A stretch of DNA of 64,000 nucleotides from Streptomyces sp. NBC_01241 (GTDB lineage Bacteria > Actinomycetota > Actinomycetes > Streptomycetales > Streptomycetaceae). The notes below the pieces were generated by a model, which did not search any database, was not told where the DNA came from, and saw only the letters and a list, made by a program, of their open reading frames with translations. Of the stretch, positions 24,781 through 33,009 are shown one piece after another. Every line of letters begins with the position of its first letter. Position 1 is the first letter of the stretch. Position numbers and translations under genes: made by a program. The DNA lies in NCBI RefSeq assembly GCF_041435435.1, contig NZ_CP108494.1:5614501-5678500 (forward strand). The letters run 5' to 3'.

Positions 24781-26013
24781 TCAGTTGGCGAAGACGGTGA
24801 CACCGTCCTCGGTGGCGTGCTTCGGCTCCAGCTCCTCCGCCTCGTGGCTCAGCGCCGTACGCCGGATCCAGACGACGACCGCACCGACCACGGCCGCGAT
24901 CGCGGCGACCACGAACGGGATGTGGATGTTGCTCCACTCCTCGATCTTCGGGGCGAGATACGGGGCGGCGGCAGCGGCGAACCAGCGGACGAAGTTGTAA
25001 CCCGCGCTCGCCACCGGGCGTGGCGCGTCCGACACCCCGAGCGCCAGCTCCGTGTAGACGGTGTTGTTCATGCCGATGAAGGCGCCGGAGACGATCGTGC
25101 AGACGATGGCGGCGGTGTGGTTGCCGTATCCCAGGATCACCAGGTCGGCGGCGAGCAGCACCAGCGAGGCGCCGAGCACCTTCAGGGACCCGAAGCGTTT
25201 CTGCAGCCGCGGGGCGACGAGCACCGAGAAGACCGCGAGCAGCAGACCCCAGACGAAGAAGACCGCACCCGACTTGTAAGGCGTCATGTTCAGCACGAAC
25301 GGCGTGAACGCCAGAATCGTGAAGAACGCGTAGTTGTAGAAGAACGCCGAGGTCGCGACGGAGGCCAGGCCCCCGTGGCCGAGCGCCTTGATCGGGTCGA
25401 GCAGCGAGGTCTTCCTGGCGGGCCTGGGCTGTTCCTTCAGGAACAGCGTGATGCAGATGAAGCCGATCGCCATCAGCGCGGCCGTGCCGAAGAACGGGTA
25501 GCGCCAGCTGGCGTCGCCGAGCAGGGCGCCGAGCAGCGGTCCACAGGCCATGCCGAGGCCGAGCGCCGACTCGTACAGCAGGATCGCCGCCGCGCTGCCG
25601 CCGGCCGCCGCACCGACGATCACGGCGAGTGCGGTCGACACGAAGAGCGCGTTGCCCAGACCCCAGCCGGCCCGGAAGCCGACGAGTTCGGCGACGGACG
25701 ACGAGGTGCCGGAGAGCGCGGCGAAGACGACGACGAGTGCGAGGCCGGTCAGCAGCGTCTTGCGGCCGCCGATCCGGCTGGACACGAAGCCGGTGACGAG
25801 CATCGCGACGGCGGTGATCAGGAAGTACGAGGTGAAGAGCAGCGACACCTGACTCGGCGTCGCCTCCAGGCCCTTGGCTATGGACGGCAGAATCGGGTCC
25901 ACCAGGCCGATTCCCATGAACGCGACGACAGAGGCGCCCGCCGTGGCCCAGACGGCCTTCGGCTGGCGCAGGATGCTGCCCGCTCCCTGATCGAACGGAT
26001 CCTCTCCCTGCAT
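24781..26013 (-). CDS. MFS drug-type efflux transporter
   Basis: 410 aa from the ATG at 26013 (MQGEDPFDQG), which has GGAGAG ten bases upstream; a GTG at 26031 would add six residues but lacks an SD. Twelve membrane segments are visible. MFS signatures include GFVSSRIGGRKTLLTG (motif A between TM2 and TM3) and a proline/glycine-rich TM5 (ALGLGMACGPLLGALLG), the antiporter motif C of drug exporters. Substrate unknown. Its promoter contains an operator-like palindrome, so control by a MarR/TetR-type repressor encoded elsewhere is likely. Confidence 0.85.
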   Translation of the reverse strand: MQGEDPFDQGAGSILRQPKAVWATAGASVVAFMGIGLVDPILPSIAKGLEATPSQVSLLFTSYFLITAVAMLVTGFVSSRIGGRKTLLTGLALVVVFAALSGTSSSVAELVGFRAGWGLGNALFVSTALAVIVGAAAGGSAAAILLYESALGLGMACGPLLGALLGDASWRYPFFGTAALMAIGFICITLFLKEQPRPARKTSLLDPIKALGHGGLASVATSAFFYNYAFFTILAFTPFVLNMTPYKSGAVFFVWGLLLAVFSVLVAPRLQKRFGSLKVLGASLVLLAADLVILGYGNHTAAIVCTIVSGAFIGMNNTVYTELALGVSDAPRPVASAGYNFVRWFAAAAAPYLAPKIEEWSNIHIPFVVAAIAAVVGAVVVWIRRTALSHEAEELEPKHATEDGVTVFAN

Positions 26014-26035
26014 GGGCTTCTCGCTCTCCACTAGA

Positions 26036-26081
26036 TCGCTGTGTTATGCACAGAATAAGTTAGAGACTCTAATAAATGCAA
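26036..26081 (-). promoter_or_regulatory. MFS gene promoter with embedded operator-like palindrome
   Basis: On the minus strand TTGCAT (26081-26076) and TATTCT (26057-26052) are spaced 18 nt. The 13-nt palindrome TTAGAGTCTCTAA (26072-26060) fills the spacer. A second inverted repeat, CTGTG-N5-CACAG (26039-26053), covers the expected start site. The stretch is markedly AT-rich against its surroundings. Confidence 0.6.
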
Positions 26082-26160
26082 ACTACATCTAAATGTCCAG
26101 GTGGGGGCCGCACGGCGGACGGGTGATCATCCTTGACGCGGCGACGGTCGAGGAGGACCG

Positions 26161-26808
26161 TTGGTCGCTATGAGGGGCGAACCCAGTTGCCCGAAGTGTG
26201 GAGGCCGGGTCAGGGCGCCCGGTCTCTTTGCCGACACCTGGCAGTGCTCCCTGCACGGCAGTGTGCAACCGCTGCAGCCGGCCATCCCGCCCAGCGTCGA
26301 GGCGCTGGCGGCGGTGGTACGCCGGGCCGAGGTGCCGGTGTGGATGCCCTGGCCATTGCCGGTGGGCTGGCTGTTCACCGGTGTGGCGAGCGCGGGTGAC
26401 GACCGCAGCGGCGGTCGCGCCACCGTCGTCGCCTGCTCCGGTCCCGGCCCGGTCGGCGGCATCGGCGAGCTGCTGCTCGTCACCGAGGAGCTCGGCGTCG
26501 GACTCGGGGCGCGTTACGCGGGCATCGACGGCCCCGACCCCGGCCCGCATCTCGACGTCGACGGCCCGCCGGACGTCAAGATGCTCGCCGCCGGCCGACC
26601 CACCCCGCTCTGGCACGTCAAGGGAGCGCCGGAGGACCGCGCGGTCTTCGCGGGCGAGGCGCGCGGGCTGTGGCTCTGGGCGATCGTCTGGCCCGAGCAG
26701 TCCGGACTCCTGATGTACGACGAGCTGGTGCTCGCCGACCTGCGCGAGGCCGGGGGAGAGATGGACCTGGTGCCCTGCGGGGCGCTCACCCCGCGTCTGA
26801 TCAACTGA
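26161..26808 (+). CDS. DUF6758 zinc-ribbon protein
   Basis: 215 aa from TTG at 26161 (GAGGAGG is four bases upstream); the ATG at 26170 (MRGEPSCPKCGG) is the likely alternative. The N-terminus has a zinc ribbon: CPKCGGRVRAPGLFADTWQC with a following LHG. The rest is a conserved Streptomyces domain (VPVWMPWPLPVGWLFTGVA, then GIGELLLVTEELGVGLGARY) with no assigned reaction. It has been labelled phosphotransacetylase in some genomes without visible support. It is divergent from the MFS gene. Confidence 0.75.
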   Translation: MVAMRGEPSCPKCGGRVRAPGLFADTWQCSLHGSVQPLQPAIPPSVEALAAVVRRAEVPVWMPWPLPVGWLFTGVASAGDDRSGGRATVVACSGPGPVGGIGELLLVTEELGVGLGARYAGIDGPDPGPHLDVDGPPDVKMLAAGRPTPLWHVKGAPEDRAVFAGEARGLWLWAIVWPEQSGLLMYDELVLADLREAGGEMDLVPCGALTPRLIN

Positions 26809-26934
26809 GACCGACCGGACCGGCGCGCGATCGCACCCGGCGCCCACGGGGCCATCGGGCCCGGCGGGCGCCGCTCGAATGCCGGTTATCCTGGGACGTC
26901 CCCCTGTCCGGCCCCGAGCACTGGAGTACGCGTC

Positions 26935-27801
26935 GTGCGCATCGACCTGCACACCCACTCCACCGCTTCGGACGGGACGGACAGCCCCGCCGAGCTGGTG
27001 CGCAACGCCGCGGCCGCGGGTCTCGACGTCGTAGCCCTCACCGATCACGACACCGTGCGCGGTCACGCGGAGGCGATCGCCGCCCTCCCCGAGGGGCTCA
27101 CCCTTGTCACCGGCGCCGAGCTCTCCTGCCGGATCGACGGTGTGAGCCTGCACATGCTGGCCTACCTCTTCGATCCCGACGAGCCCGAGCTGGCCCGCGA
27201 ACGCGAGCTGGTACGGGACGACCGGGTGCCACGCGCCCGGACGATGGTGGGCAAGCTCCAGGCGCTCGGTGTCCCGATCGAGTGGGAGCAGGTCGCGAGG
27301 ATCGCCGGGGACGGATCGGTGGGCCGGCCGCACATCGCCGCCGCGCTCGTCGAGCTCGGCGTCGTCGGGTCGGTGTCCGACGCCTTCACGCCCGCATGGC
27401 TCGCCACCGGCGGACGCGCCTACGCCGAGAAGCACGAACTCGACCCCTTCGACGCGATCCGGCTGGTCAAGGCCGCCGGTGGCGTCACCGTCTTCGCCCA
27501 CCCGCTCGCCGTGAAGCGCGGTGAGGTGGTGCCGGAGTCGTCGATCGCCCGGCTGGCCGCCGCGGGCCTCGACGGCATCGAGGTGGACCATATGGACCAC
27601 GACGAGAGGGCCAGGGCCCGGCTGCGCGGGCTCGCCCGGGAGCTGGGGCTGCTGACGACCGGGTCCAGCGACTACCACGGCACCCACAAGACCGTCCGGC
27701 TCGGCGAGTACACCACCGACCCCGAGATCTACGGCGAGATCACCCGGCGCGCCACGGGAGCCTTCCCGGTGCCGGGCGCCGGTGGACCCCGCCCCGCGTA
27801 A
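26935..27801 (+). CDS. PHP-domain phosphoesterase
   Basis: 288 aa, GTG with GGAG eight bases upstream. PHP metal ligands are present: DLHTHSTASDGTDS (H6, H8), ALTDHDTVRGH, TGAELSCRI, GRPHIAAALVELG and the late GSSDYHGTHK. This matches the stand-alone RNase AM/YciV-type family, which hydrolyses 3',5'-nucleotides or short RNA ends with three metal ions. The exact substrate is not determinable. TTATCC near 26888-26893 is a possible -10. Confidence 0.87.
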   Translation: MRIDLHTHSTASDGTDSPAELVRNAAAAGLDVVALTDHDTVRGHAEAIAALPEGLTLVTGAELSCRIDGVSLHMLAYLFDPDEPELARERELVRDDRVPRARTMVGKLQALGVPIEWEQVARIAGDGSVGRPHIAAALVELGVVGSVSDAFTPAWLATGGRAYAEKHELDPFDAIRLVKAAGGVTVFAHPLAVKRGEVVPESSIARLAAAGLDGIEVDHMDHDERARARLRGLARELGLLTTGSSDYHGTHKTVRLGEYTTDPEIYGEITRRATGAFPVPGAGGPRPA

Positions 27802-28050
27802 TGACGTACACGTAGCCACGCAGGCGTAGGTCCGCGTCGCGGCCGGGGCGTGAGGCCCTGGACAGCCCCGCCCCATCCCGCGGTCGGACGCGTAACGCCA
27901 CTTGTTCCGTCCGCGTGCCCCGCGTGCCCCGCGTCCCGCGTCCCCAACCTTCCACGTTCCACTTCCGCGCACCCGGCCGTCAGGCCGCCGTCATGGCTTC
28001 GGGGTGCGCTCCTTCAGGCCGTATCCCGCTCTCTTCTCGCAAGGCTCACT
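27802..28050. other. 249-bp gap between the PHP gene and marC
   Basis: No coding signal. It contains a low-complexity run of GTGCCCCGC-type units at 27914-27945 (CGCGTGCCCCGCGTGCCCCG and variants). No confident promoter or terminator was seen. Confidence 0.5.
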
Positions 28051-28656
28051 GTGTTCGACGTCGCTGTCTTCGGATCCCTTTTTCTCACGCTTTTTGTGAT
28101 TATGGATCCGCCCGGAATCACCCCGATCTTCCTCGCCCTCACCGCCGGCCGGCCCGCCAAGATGCAGCGCAGGATGGCACTGCAGGCCGTGGCCGTCGCC
28201 TTCGGTGTGATCGCCGTCTTCGGCGTGCTCGGTCAGCAGATCCTGGACTACCTGCACGTCTCCGTGCCCGCCCTGATGATCGCGGGCGGACTCCTGCTGC
28301 TGCTGATCGCGCTCGATCTGCTCACCGGCAAGACCGACGAGCCGACGCAGACGAAGGACGTCAATGTGGCACTCGTACCGCTCGGCATGCCCCTGCTCGC
28401 AGGGCCCGGTGCGATCGTGTCGGTGATCCTCGCGGTGCAGCATGCCGACAGCGTGGGAAGCCAGCTTGCGGTCTGGTCGGCGATCATCGCCATGCACATC
28501 GTGCTCTGGCTGGCCATGCGCTACTCGCTGCTGATCATCCGGGTCATCAAGGACGGCGGCGTGGTGCTGGTGACCAGGCTCGCTGGAATGATGCTCTCCG
28601 CCATCGCCGTACAGCAGATCATCAACGGCGTCACCCAGGTCATCCAGAACGCCTGA
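28051..28656 (+). CDS. MarC-family integral membrane protein
   Basis: 201 aa from the GTG at 28051; the longer open frame upstream reads low-complexity sequence. Six membrane segments begin with VFGSLFLTLFVIMDPPGITP, a MarC hallmark, and GMPLLAGPGAIVSVIL is a second. Despite the name, MarC proteins are not shown to cause multiple antibiotic resistance; function is unknown, and a LysE-like transporter fold is presumed. It is followed by a shared bidirectional terminator. Confidence 0.87.
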   Translation: MFDVAVFGSLFLTLFVIMDPPGITPIFLALTAGRPAKMQRRMALQAVAVAFGVIAVFGVLGQQILDYLHVSVPALMIAGGLLLLLIALDLLTGKTDEPTQTKDVNVALVPLGMPLLAGPGAIVSVILAVQHADSVGSQLAVWSAIIAMHIVLWLAMRYSLLIIRVIKDGGVVLVTRLAGMMLSAIAVQQIINGVTQVIQNA

Positions 28657-28677
28657 GTCGCCGGCGGACACCACAGC

Positions 28678-28708
28678 GCCCCCGTACGGAAGACTTCCGT
28701 GCGGGGGC
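28678..28708. terminator. Bidirectional hairpin terminator after marC
   Basis: A 15-bp stem with one mismatch (28678-28692 with 28694-28708) and a one-base loop, between convergent marC and the 50-aa protein gene. Confidence 0.8.
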
Positions 28709-28734
28709 GCTTCGTCTTTGAGCGTCGTTATGCG

Positions 28735-28887
28735 TTACGAAGCCGAGGTTTCGGCCGGGCGGATATAGATGCGCTGGCCCAGGGCTGCGGCCTGCTGCAC
28801 GATCCGGTTGACGGAGGCGGCGTCCACGACGGTGCTGTCCACGGCGGTACCGTCGACATCGTCGAGTCGCATGATCTCGAAGCGCAC
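28735..28887 (-). CDS. Small conserved 50-aa protein
   Basis: 50 aa from the GTG at 28887 (VRFEIMRLDDVDGT), with GAAGGGAAG eight bases upstream; the longer frame to 29076 has no signal. The sequence has a short beta start, then DSTVVDAASVNRIVQQAAAL (helix), then GQRIYIRPAETSAS. I recognise the same short protein as widespread in Streptomyces, with this tail almost unchanged. It has no known domain. The window offers no functional hint; it is transcribed away from the NYN gene. Confidence 0.72.
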   Translation of the reverse strand: MRFEIMRLDDVDGTAVDSTVVDAASVNRIVQQAAALGQRIYIRPAETSAS

Positions 28888-29129
28888 AAGGCTTCCCTTC
28901 GTCTGATCCTCCTGCTGGAGAACTACTGGGAGGACGGGTGACCCGTCCACAAGGACGAGAGCGCCCGACACAGCTGTCCTGCGCTCCACGGGATGTATAA
29001 CGGGTTGCCCACTGCAAACATTCCCTACGCTAAGGAAATTTTTTGGATGTCTAAGTATCAGCAGGTCACCGGTCATGCACCGACGAGGTCCACGGCGACG
29101 TCCACGATGAGGCTTGCGGCGAGGCCCGA

Positions 29130-30017
29130 ATGAACGAGGCAGAGATCCGCGAGCGCCTGGACCGCACCAACGTGCTGCTCCAGCGCGTGCTCGCCGAGGT
29201 GTCGAAGACCCCCTCGACCCATGCGATCTTCGTGGACGCGGGCTATGTGTACGCCGCCGCCGGACTGCTCGTCACCGGCACCGAGGACCGCCGCTCCTTC
29301 GACCTCGACGCGGAAGGACTGATCGAGGCCTTCATCGACAAGGCCCGCACGATCTTCGCGGACAGCAGACTGCTGCGCGTCTACTGGTACGACGGCGCCA
29401 GGCGGCGCATCCACACCGTCGAGCAGCAGTCCATCGCCGAACTCCCCGACGTCAAGGTCAGACTCGGTAACCTCAACGCCAACAACCAGCAGAAGGGCGT
29501 CGATTCACTCATCCGTACCGACCTCGAATCGCTCGCCCGGCACCGCGCCATCAGCGACGCGGCACTGGTCGGCGGCGACGAGGACCTGGTGTCCGCGGTC
29601 GAGGCGGCGCAGGGGTACGGGGCCCGGGTGCACCTGTGGGGCATCGAGGCGGGGGAGGGGCGCAACCAGGCCGAACCGCTGCTCTGGGAGGTCGACAGCC
29701 AGCGCACCTTCGACCTGGACTTCTGCCGCCCGTACGTCACCAGACGCCCCGTCACCACCTACGAGGAGGACACCCCCGCGCCCTCGCGCGAAGATGTCCG
29801 CTTCGTCGGTGCGCAGATCGCCGCTGCCTGGCTGGCCGCCCGGGGCCGGGACTCCCTCGTCGATCTGCTGCCCGGACATCCGTACCTGCCGGGCTCGGTC
29901 GACCAGGACCTGCTGGTCGAGGCCGAACGGCTGTTGCAGCATTCGCTGCGCGGCCACGCGCATCTGCGGCGGGCCCTGCGCGACGGCTTCTGGCAGCACC
30001 TCCAGGCGCAGTACTGA
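29130..30017 (+). CDS. NYN-domain (PIN-like) putative RNase
   Basis: 295 aa, ATG start. After a short coiled coil (EIRERLDRTNVLLQRVLAEV) comes a LabA/NYN domain at ~30-200: AIFVDAGYVYAAAG (first acidic residue), VYWYDGA, QQKGVDSLIRTDL (second Asp) and ALVGGDEDLVSAVEAAQGYG (third cluster). These supply the metal site of PIN-type nucleases. The C-terminal ~90 residues are helical (VGAQIAAAWLAARGRDSLVD). Probable cytosolic RNase; target unknown. An AT-rich stretch at 29030-29055 precedes it. Confidence 0.82.
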   Translation: MNEAEIRERLDRTNVLLQRVLAEVSKTPSTHAIFVDAGYVYAAAGLLVTGTEDRRSFDLDAEGLIEAFIDKARTIFADSRLLRVYWYDGARRRIHTVEQQSIAELPDVKVRLGNLNANNQQKGVDSLIRTDLESLARHRAISDAALVGGDEDLVSAVEAAQGYGARVHLWGIEAGEGRNQAEPLLWEVDSQRTFDLDFCRPYVTRRPVTTYEEDTPAPSREDVRFVGAQIAAAWLAARGRDSLVDLLPGHPYLPGSVDQDLLVEAERLLQHSLRGHAHLRRALRDGFWQHLQAQY

Positions 30018-30037
30018 GCCCGCTCGCCACCTGTCGG

Positions 30038-30886
30038 CTACAGGCTGTTCCAGAAGGTGACGAGCGCGGCCGCCGTCTCCTCGGGGCGGTCCGTGTTGGG
30101 GGAGTGCTCGGCGCCCGCGATCCGGGTACGGCGCGCACCCAGCCGCTGTGCCATCTCGTCGAGGAGCGGTACCGGCCAGGTGTCGTCGCGCTCGCCGGAC
30201 AGCACATGGACGGGCAGGGGTGCCGCGGCGAGTTCGGCCACCCGGTCCGGCTCGGTCGCCAACTGGCGGCCGGTGGCGATCAGCTGGGCGGGCCGGTGGC
30301 GCAGCCAGCGCCGACGCAGGGCTTCGCCGTCGGTTGCCGCTTCCTCGGGCGGGTCGAGCGCGCGCATCGCCTCCCACACCTCGGCCATGGTCAGTGCCGT
30401 GAGCGCATCGCTGAGCACCTTCACCTTGAGCTGCTGGGCCTCGGCGACCTCGGCGGGTCCGGACGACATGAGGGTCAGTGAACGGAACGGTGCGGCGTCG
30501 AGCAGCACGGCGGCACGGGCGATCTGCCCGCCGAGCGAGTGCCCGACCAGATGCACGGTGCCGTTGTCGGGGGCGCCGAGAGCGGCGGCCTGCGCGAGCA
30601 CGTCACGGGCCAACTCGCCCTGAGCATAAGACTCCTGACGGTCCGTCCCATCCGTCTCGTACTGTCCGCGACCGTCCACGGCGACGGTGCGGTACCCGGC
30701 TGTCGAGAGTGGTTCGAGGAGTGCGATGAAGTCCTCCTTGCTGCCCGTGTACCCGGGCAGCAGGAGGGCGGTGCCACGCGACACGGTGCTCGGCGAGGCG
30801 TCCAGTACGGCGAAGTCCCCGCGCGGGGTGCGGAGCTGGCGGGCGTGGGCGCAGGGGGGCGGGGTGAAGGTGTGCGGCCGACTCAT
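30038..30886 (-). CDS. Alpha/beta hydrolase
   Basis: 282 aa. The canonical fold is visible: LLLPGYTGSKEDF (oxyanion loop), VDGRGQYETDG, VGHSLGGQIARAAV (nucleophile Ser in GHSLG), VLSGERDDTWPV (Asp region) and AGAEHSPNTDRP (His). The first residue set (MSRPHTFTPP) has no signal peptide, so it is cytosolic. Substrate cannot be assigned. A REP-like hairpin lies just upstream of its start. Confidence 0.85.
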   Translation of the reverse strand: MSRPHTFTPPPCAHARQLRTPRGDFAVLDASPSTVSRGTALLLPGYTGSKEDFIALLEPLSTAGYRTVAVDGRGQYETDGTDRQESYAQGELARDVLAQAAALGAPDNGTVHLVGHSLGGQIARAAVLLDAAPFRSLTLMSSGPAEVAEAQQLKVKVLSDALTALTMAEVWEAMRALDPPEEAATDGEALRRRWLRHRPAQLIATGRQLATEPDRVAELAAAPLPVHVLSGERDDTWPVPLLDEMAQRLGARRTRIAGAEHSPNTDRPEETAAALVTFWNSL

Positions 30887-30908
30887 GGGACGAGGTTATG
30901 CCGTGAAA

Positions 30909-30948
30909 CGCCGGACGGGCTTGAGGATGTCCTCAAGCCCGTCCGGCG
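30909..30948. repeat. REP-like palindrome typical of Streptomyces intergenic regions
   Basis: A 19-bp perfect stem (30909-30927 with 30930-30948) built on CGCCGGACGGGCTTGAGGA with a 2-nt loop. Near-identical elements are known to be scattered through Streptomyces genomes. It lies between the tandem minus-strand helicase and hydrolase genes and probably terminates the helicase transcript. Confidence 0.8.
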
Positions 30949-31006
30949 AATTCGAGCCCCCGGGGGTCCCCCCCATGCCATTGAGGCTGTGAGGGAGGAC
31001 GGGGCG

Positions 31007-31027
31007 CGGGTCCGGGGCGGAGCCCCG
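31007..31027. repeat. Copy 2 of the 21-nt intergenic element
   Basis: Identical over 21 nt to 8147-8167, and here downstream of the DEAD-box helicase stop. Together with the REP-like palindrome at 30909-30948 it forms a composite downstream region. Confidence 0.75.
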
Positions 31028-31047
31028 GCTCATCCGGCGTCGTGCAC

Positions 31048-33009
31048 TCAGCCCTCGGTCTTGGCGGCAGTCGCACGCGGCGCCCGCCGCCTCCGAGGCT
31101 TCGCTTCGCCCTCGGCGGCCGGGGCCTGCGCCACGGTCTCCGTCTTCGGCTTGGCGGCCGCACGGGTGCGGCGGCGCGGCTTGGTCTCCGGGGTGGGCTC
31201 GGAGATCGGTGCGATCTGGAAGTCGACCTCGTCCTCGACCGGCTTGACGACGCGGGCGCGGCGGCGCGGCTTCGTCACCGTCTTCGCCTCGGGCACCGGA
31301 TCGGCGATGGGGGCGATCTGGAAGTCGACCTCCTCCGCCACCGGCTTCACCACGGCGGTCCGAGCGCGGCGGCGGCGCGGCTTGGCCTCGCTCGCGGGCT
31401 CGGCCTTGACCTCGACCTCGGCCTCGGCCTTGATCTCGGTCTTCGTCGCGACAGCGGCGGCCGGAGCCTCCACCGTGCTCACCGCGGCCTCGGCCGCGAC
31501 GCCCGCGGCACCGACGCGGGTGCGACGACGACGGCGCGGCGTACGCGGCTCCGACGCGGCGTCCTCGGCCACTTCGATGGACGGTGCGGGGACCGTGGCG
31601 GTGGTCTCCTCGACGCCGGAGAGGGCGGAGCCGCCCCGCGTACGACGGCGCTGACGCGGCGTCCGCGGCGCACGCTCCTCGCGGACGGCGGGCGCCGACG
31701 ACGCGGCGGACTTGCGGCCGCGGCCGCCCGTCTCGCCGAGGTCCTCGACCTCCTCGGCGCGCAGACCCGCACGGGTCCGCTCGGCACGCGGCAGGACACC
31801 CTTGGTGCCGGCCGGGATGTCGAGTTCCTCGAAGAGGTGCGGCGACGTGGAGTACGTCTCGACCGGGTCGGGGAACTTCAGGTCGAGCGCCTTGTTGATG
31901 AGCTGCCAGCGCGGGATGTCGTCCCAGTCGACCAGCGTGATCGCGATGCCCTTGGCACCGGCACGGCCGGTCCGGCCGATGCGGTGGAGGTACGTCTTCT
32001 CGTCCTCCGGCGACTGGTAGTTGATGACGTGGGTCACACCCTCGACATCGATGCCGCGGGCCGCGACGTCGGTGCAGACGAGCACGTCCACCTTGCCGTT
32101 GCGGAACGCGCGCAGCGCCTGCTCACGCGCGCCCTGGCCCAGGTCGCCGTGGACCGCGCCGGACGCGAAACCGCGCTTCTCCAGCTGCTCGGCGATGTCG
32201 GCTGCCGTGCGCTTCGTACGGCAGAAGATCATCGCGAGTCCGCGGCCGTTGGCCTGCAGTATGCGGGAGACCATCTCGGGCTTGTCCATCGAGTGGGCCC
32301 GGAAGACGTGCTGCGAGATGTTCGCGACGGTCGCGCCCTCACCGTCGGGCGAGGTGGCGCGGATGTGCGTCGGCTGCGACATGTAGCGGCGCGCGAGGCC
32401 GATGACGGCGCCCGGCATGGTCGCCGAGAACAGCATCGTCTGGCGCTTCGGCGGAAGCATGGTGATGATCTTCTCGACATCGGGCAGGAAGCCCAGGTCG
32501 AGCATCTCGTCGGCCTCGTCGAGCACGAGCGAGCGGACGTGCGAGAGGTCGAGCTTGCGCTGTCCGGCCAGGTCGAGCAGGCGGCCCGGGGTGCCGACGA
32601 TCACATCGACGCCCTTCTTCAGGGCCTCGACCTGCGGCTCGTAGGCACGGCCGCCGTAGATGGCGAGAACGCGGACGTTACGCACCTTGCCGGCGGTCAG
32701 CAGGTCGTTGGTGACCTGCTGGCAGAGCTCGCGGGTGGGGACGACGACCAGCGCCTGCGGCGCCTCCGTCAGCCGCTCGGGCTCGGCCCGGCCCGCCTCG
32801 ACGTCCGCGGGGACGGTGACGCGCTCCAGCAGCGGCAGACCGAAACCGAGGGTCTTGCCGGTGCCGGTCTTGGCCTGGCCGATGACATCGGAGCCGGAGA
32901 GCGCGACGGGGAGCGTCATCTCCTGGATGGGGAACGGGGACACAATGCCGACGGCCTCAAGGGCCTCGGCCGTCTCGGGAAGAATCCCGAGGTCTCGGAA
33001 CGTAGTCAG
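31048..33009 (-). CDS. DEAD-box RNA helicase with probable CTG start
   Basis: 653 aa when started at the CTG at 33009. No in-frame ATG/GTG/TTG exists between the upstream stop and the GTG at 32943, but a GTG start would delete the conserved TTFRDLGILPETAEALEAVG in front of the Q motif PFPIQ. GAAGAGG lies seven bases before the CTG. Helicase motifs: AKTGTGKT, PTREL, GTPGRLLD, DEADEMLDLGF, SAT, and HRIGRTGRAG. The last ~250 residues are a basic/acidic repeat tail with many PRRRR clusters and a duplicated VDFQIAPI module. It is an RhlE/DeaD-type helicase, probably for ribosome assembly or mRNA turnover. Confidence 0.9.
   Translation of the reverse strand: MTTFRDLGILPETAEALEAVGIVSPFPIQEMTLPVALSGSDVIGQAKTGTGKTLGFGLPLLERVTVPADVEAGRAEPERLTEAPQALVVVPTRELCQQVTNDLLTAGKVRNVRVLAIYGGRAYEPQVEALKKGVDVIVGTPGRLLDLAGQRKLDLSHVRSLVLDEADEMLDLGFLPDVEKIITMLPPKRQTMLFSATMPGAVIGLARRYMSQPTHIRATSPDGEGATVANISQHVFRAHSMDKPEMVSRILQANGRGLAMIFCRTKRTAADIAEQLEKRGFASGAVHGDLGQGAREQALRAFRNGKVDVLVCTDVAARGIDVEGVTHVINYQSPEDEKTYLHRIGRTGRAGAKGIAITLVDWDDIPRWQLINKALDLKFPDPVETYSTSPHLFEELDIPAGTKGVLPRAERTRAGLRAEEVEDLGETGGRGRKSAASSAPAVREERAPRTPRQRRRTRGGSALSGVEETTATVPAPSIEVAEDAASEPRTPRRRRRTRVGAAGVAAEAAVSTVEAPAAAVATKTEIKAEAEVEVKAEPASEAKPRRRRARTAVVKPVAEEVDFQIAPIADPVPEAKTVTKPRRRARVVKPVEDEVDFQIAPISEPTPETKPRRRTRAAAKPKTETVAQAPAAEGEAKPRRRRAPRATAAKTEG
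31170..31362 (-). repeat. Duplicated basic-acidic module in the helicase tail
   Basis: The tail contains two copies of VVKPV-x2-EVDFQIAPI-x2-P-x-PE-x-K followed by KPRRR, about 28-30 codons each. They are imperfect at the DNA level, so this is an in-frame internal duplication. Confidence 0.8.

Noticed and set aside
27902..28099. Alternative frames over the marC start region
   Set aside because: They read Pro/Arg-rich low-complexity sequence with no SD, while the marC frame begins with a clear family motif.
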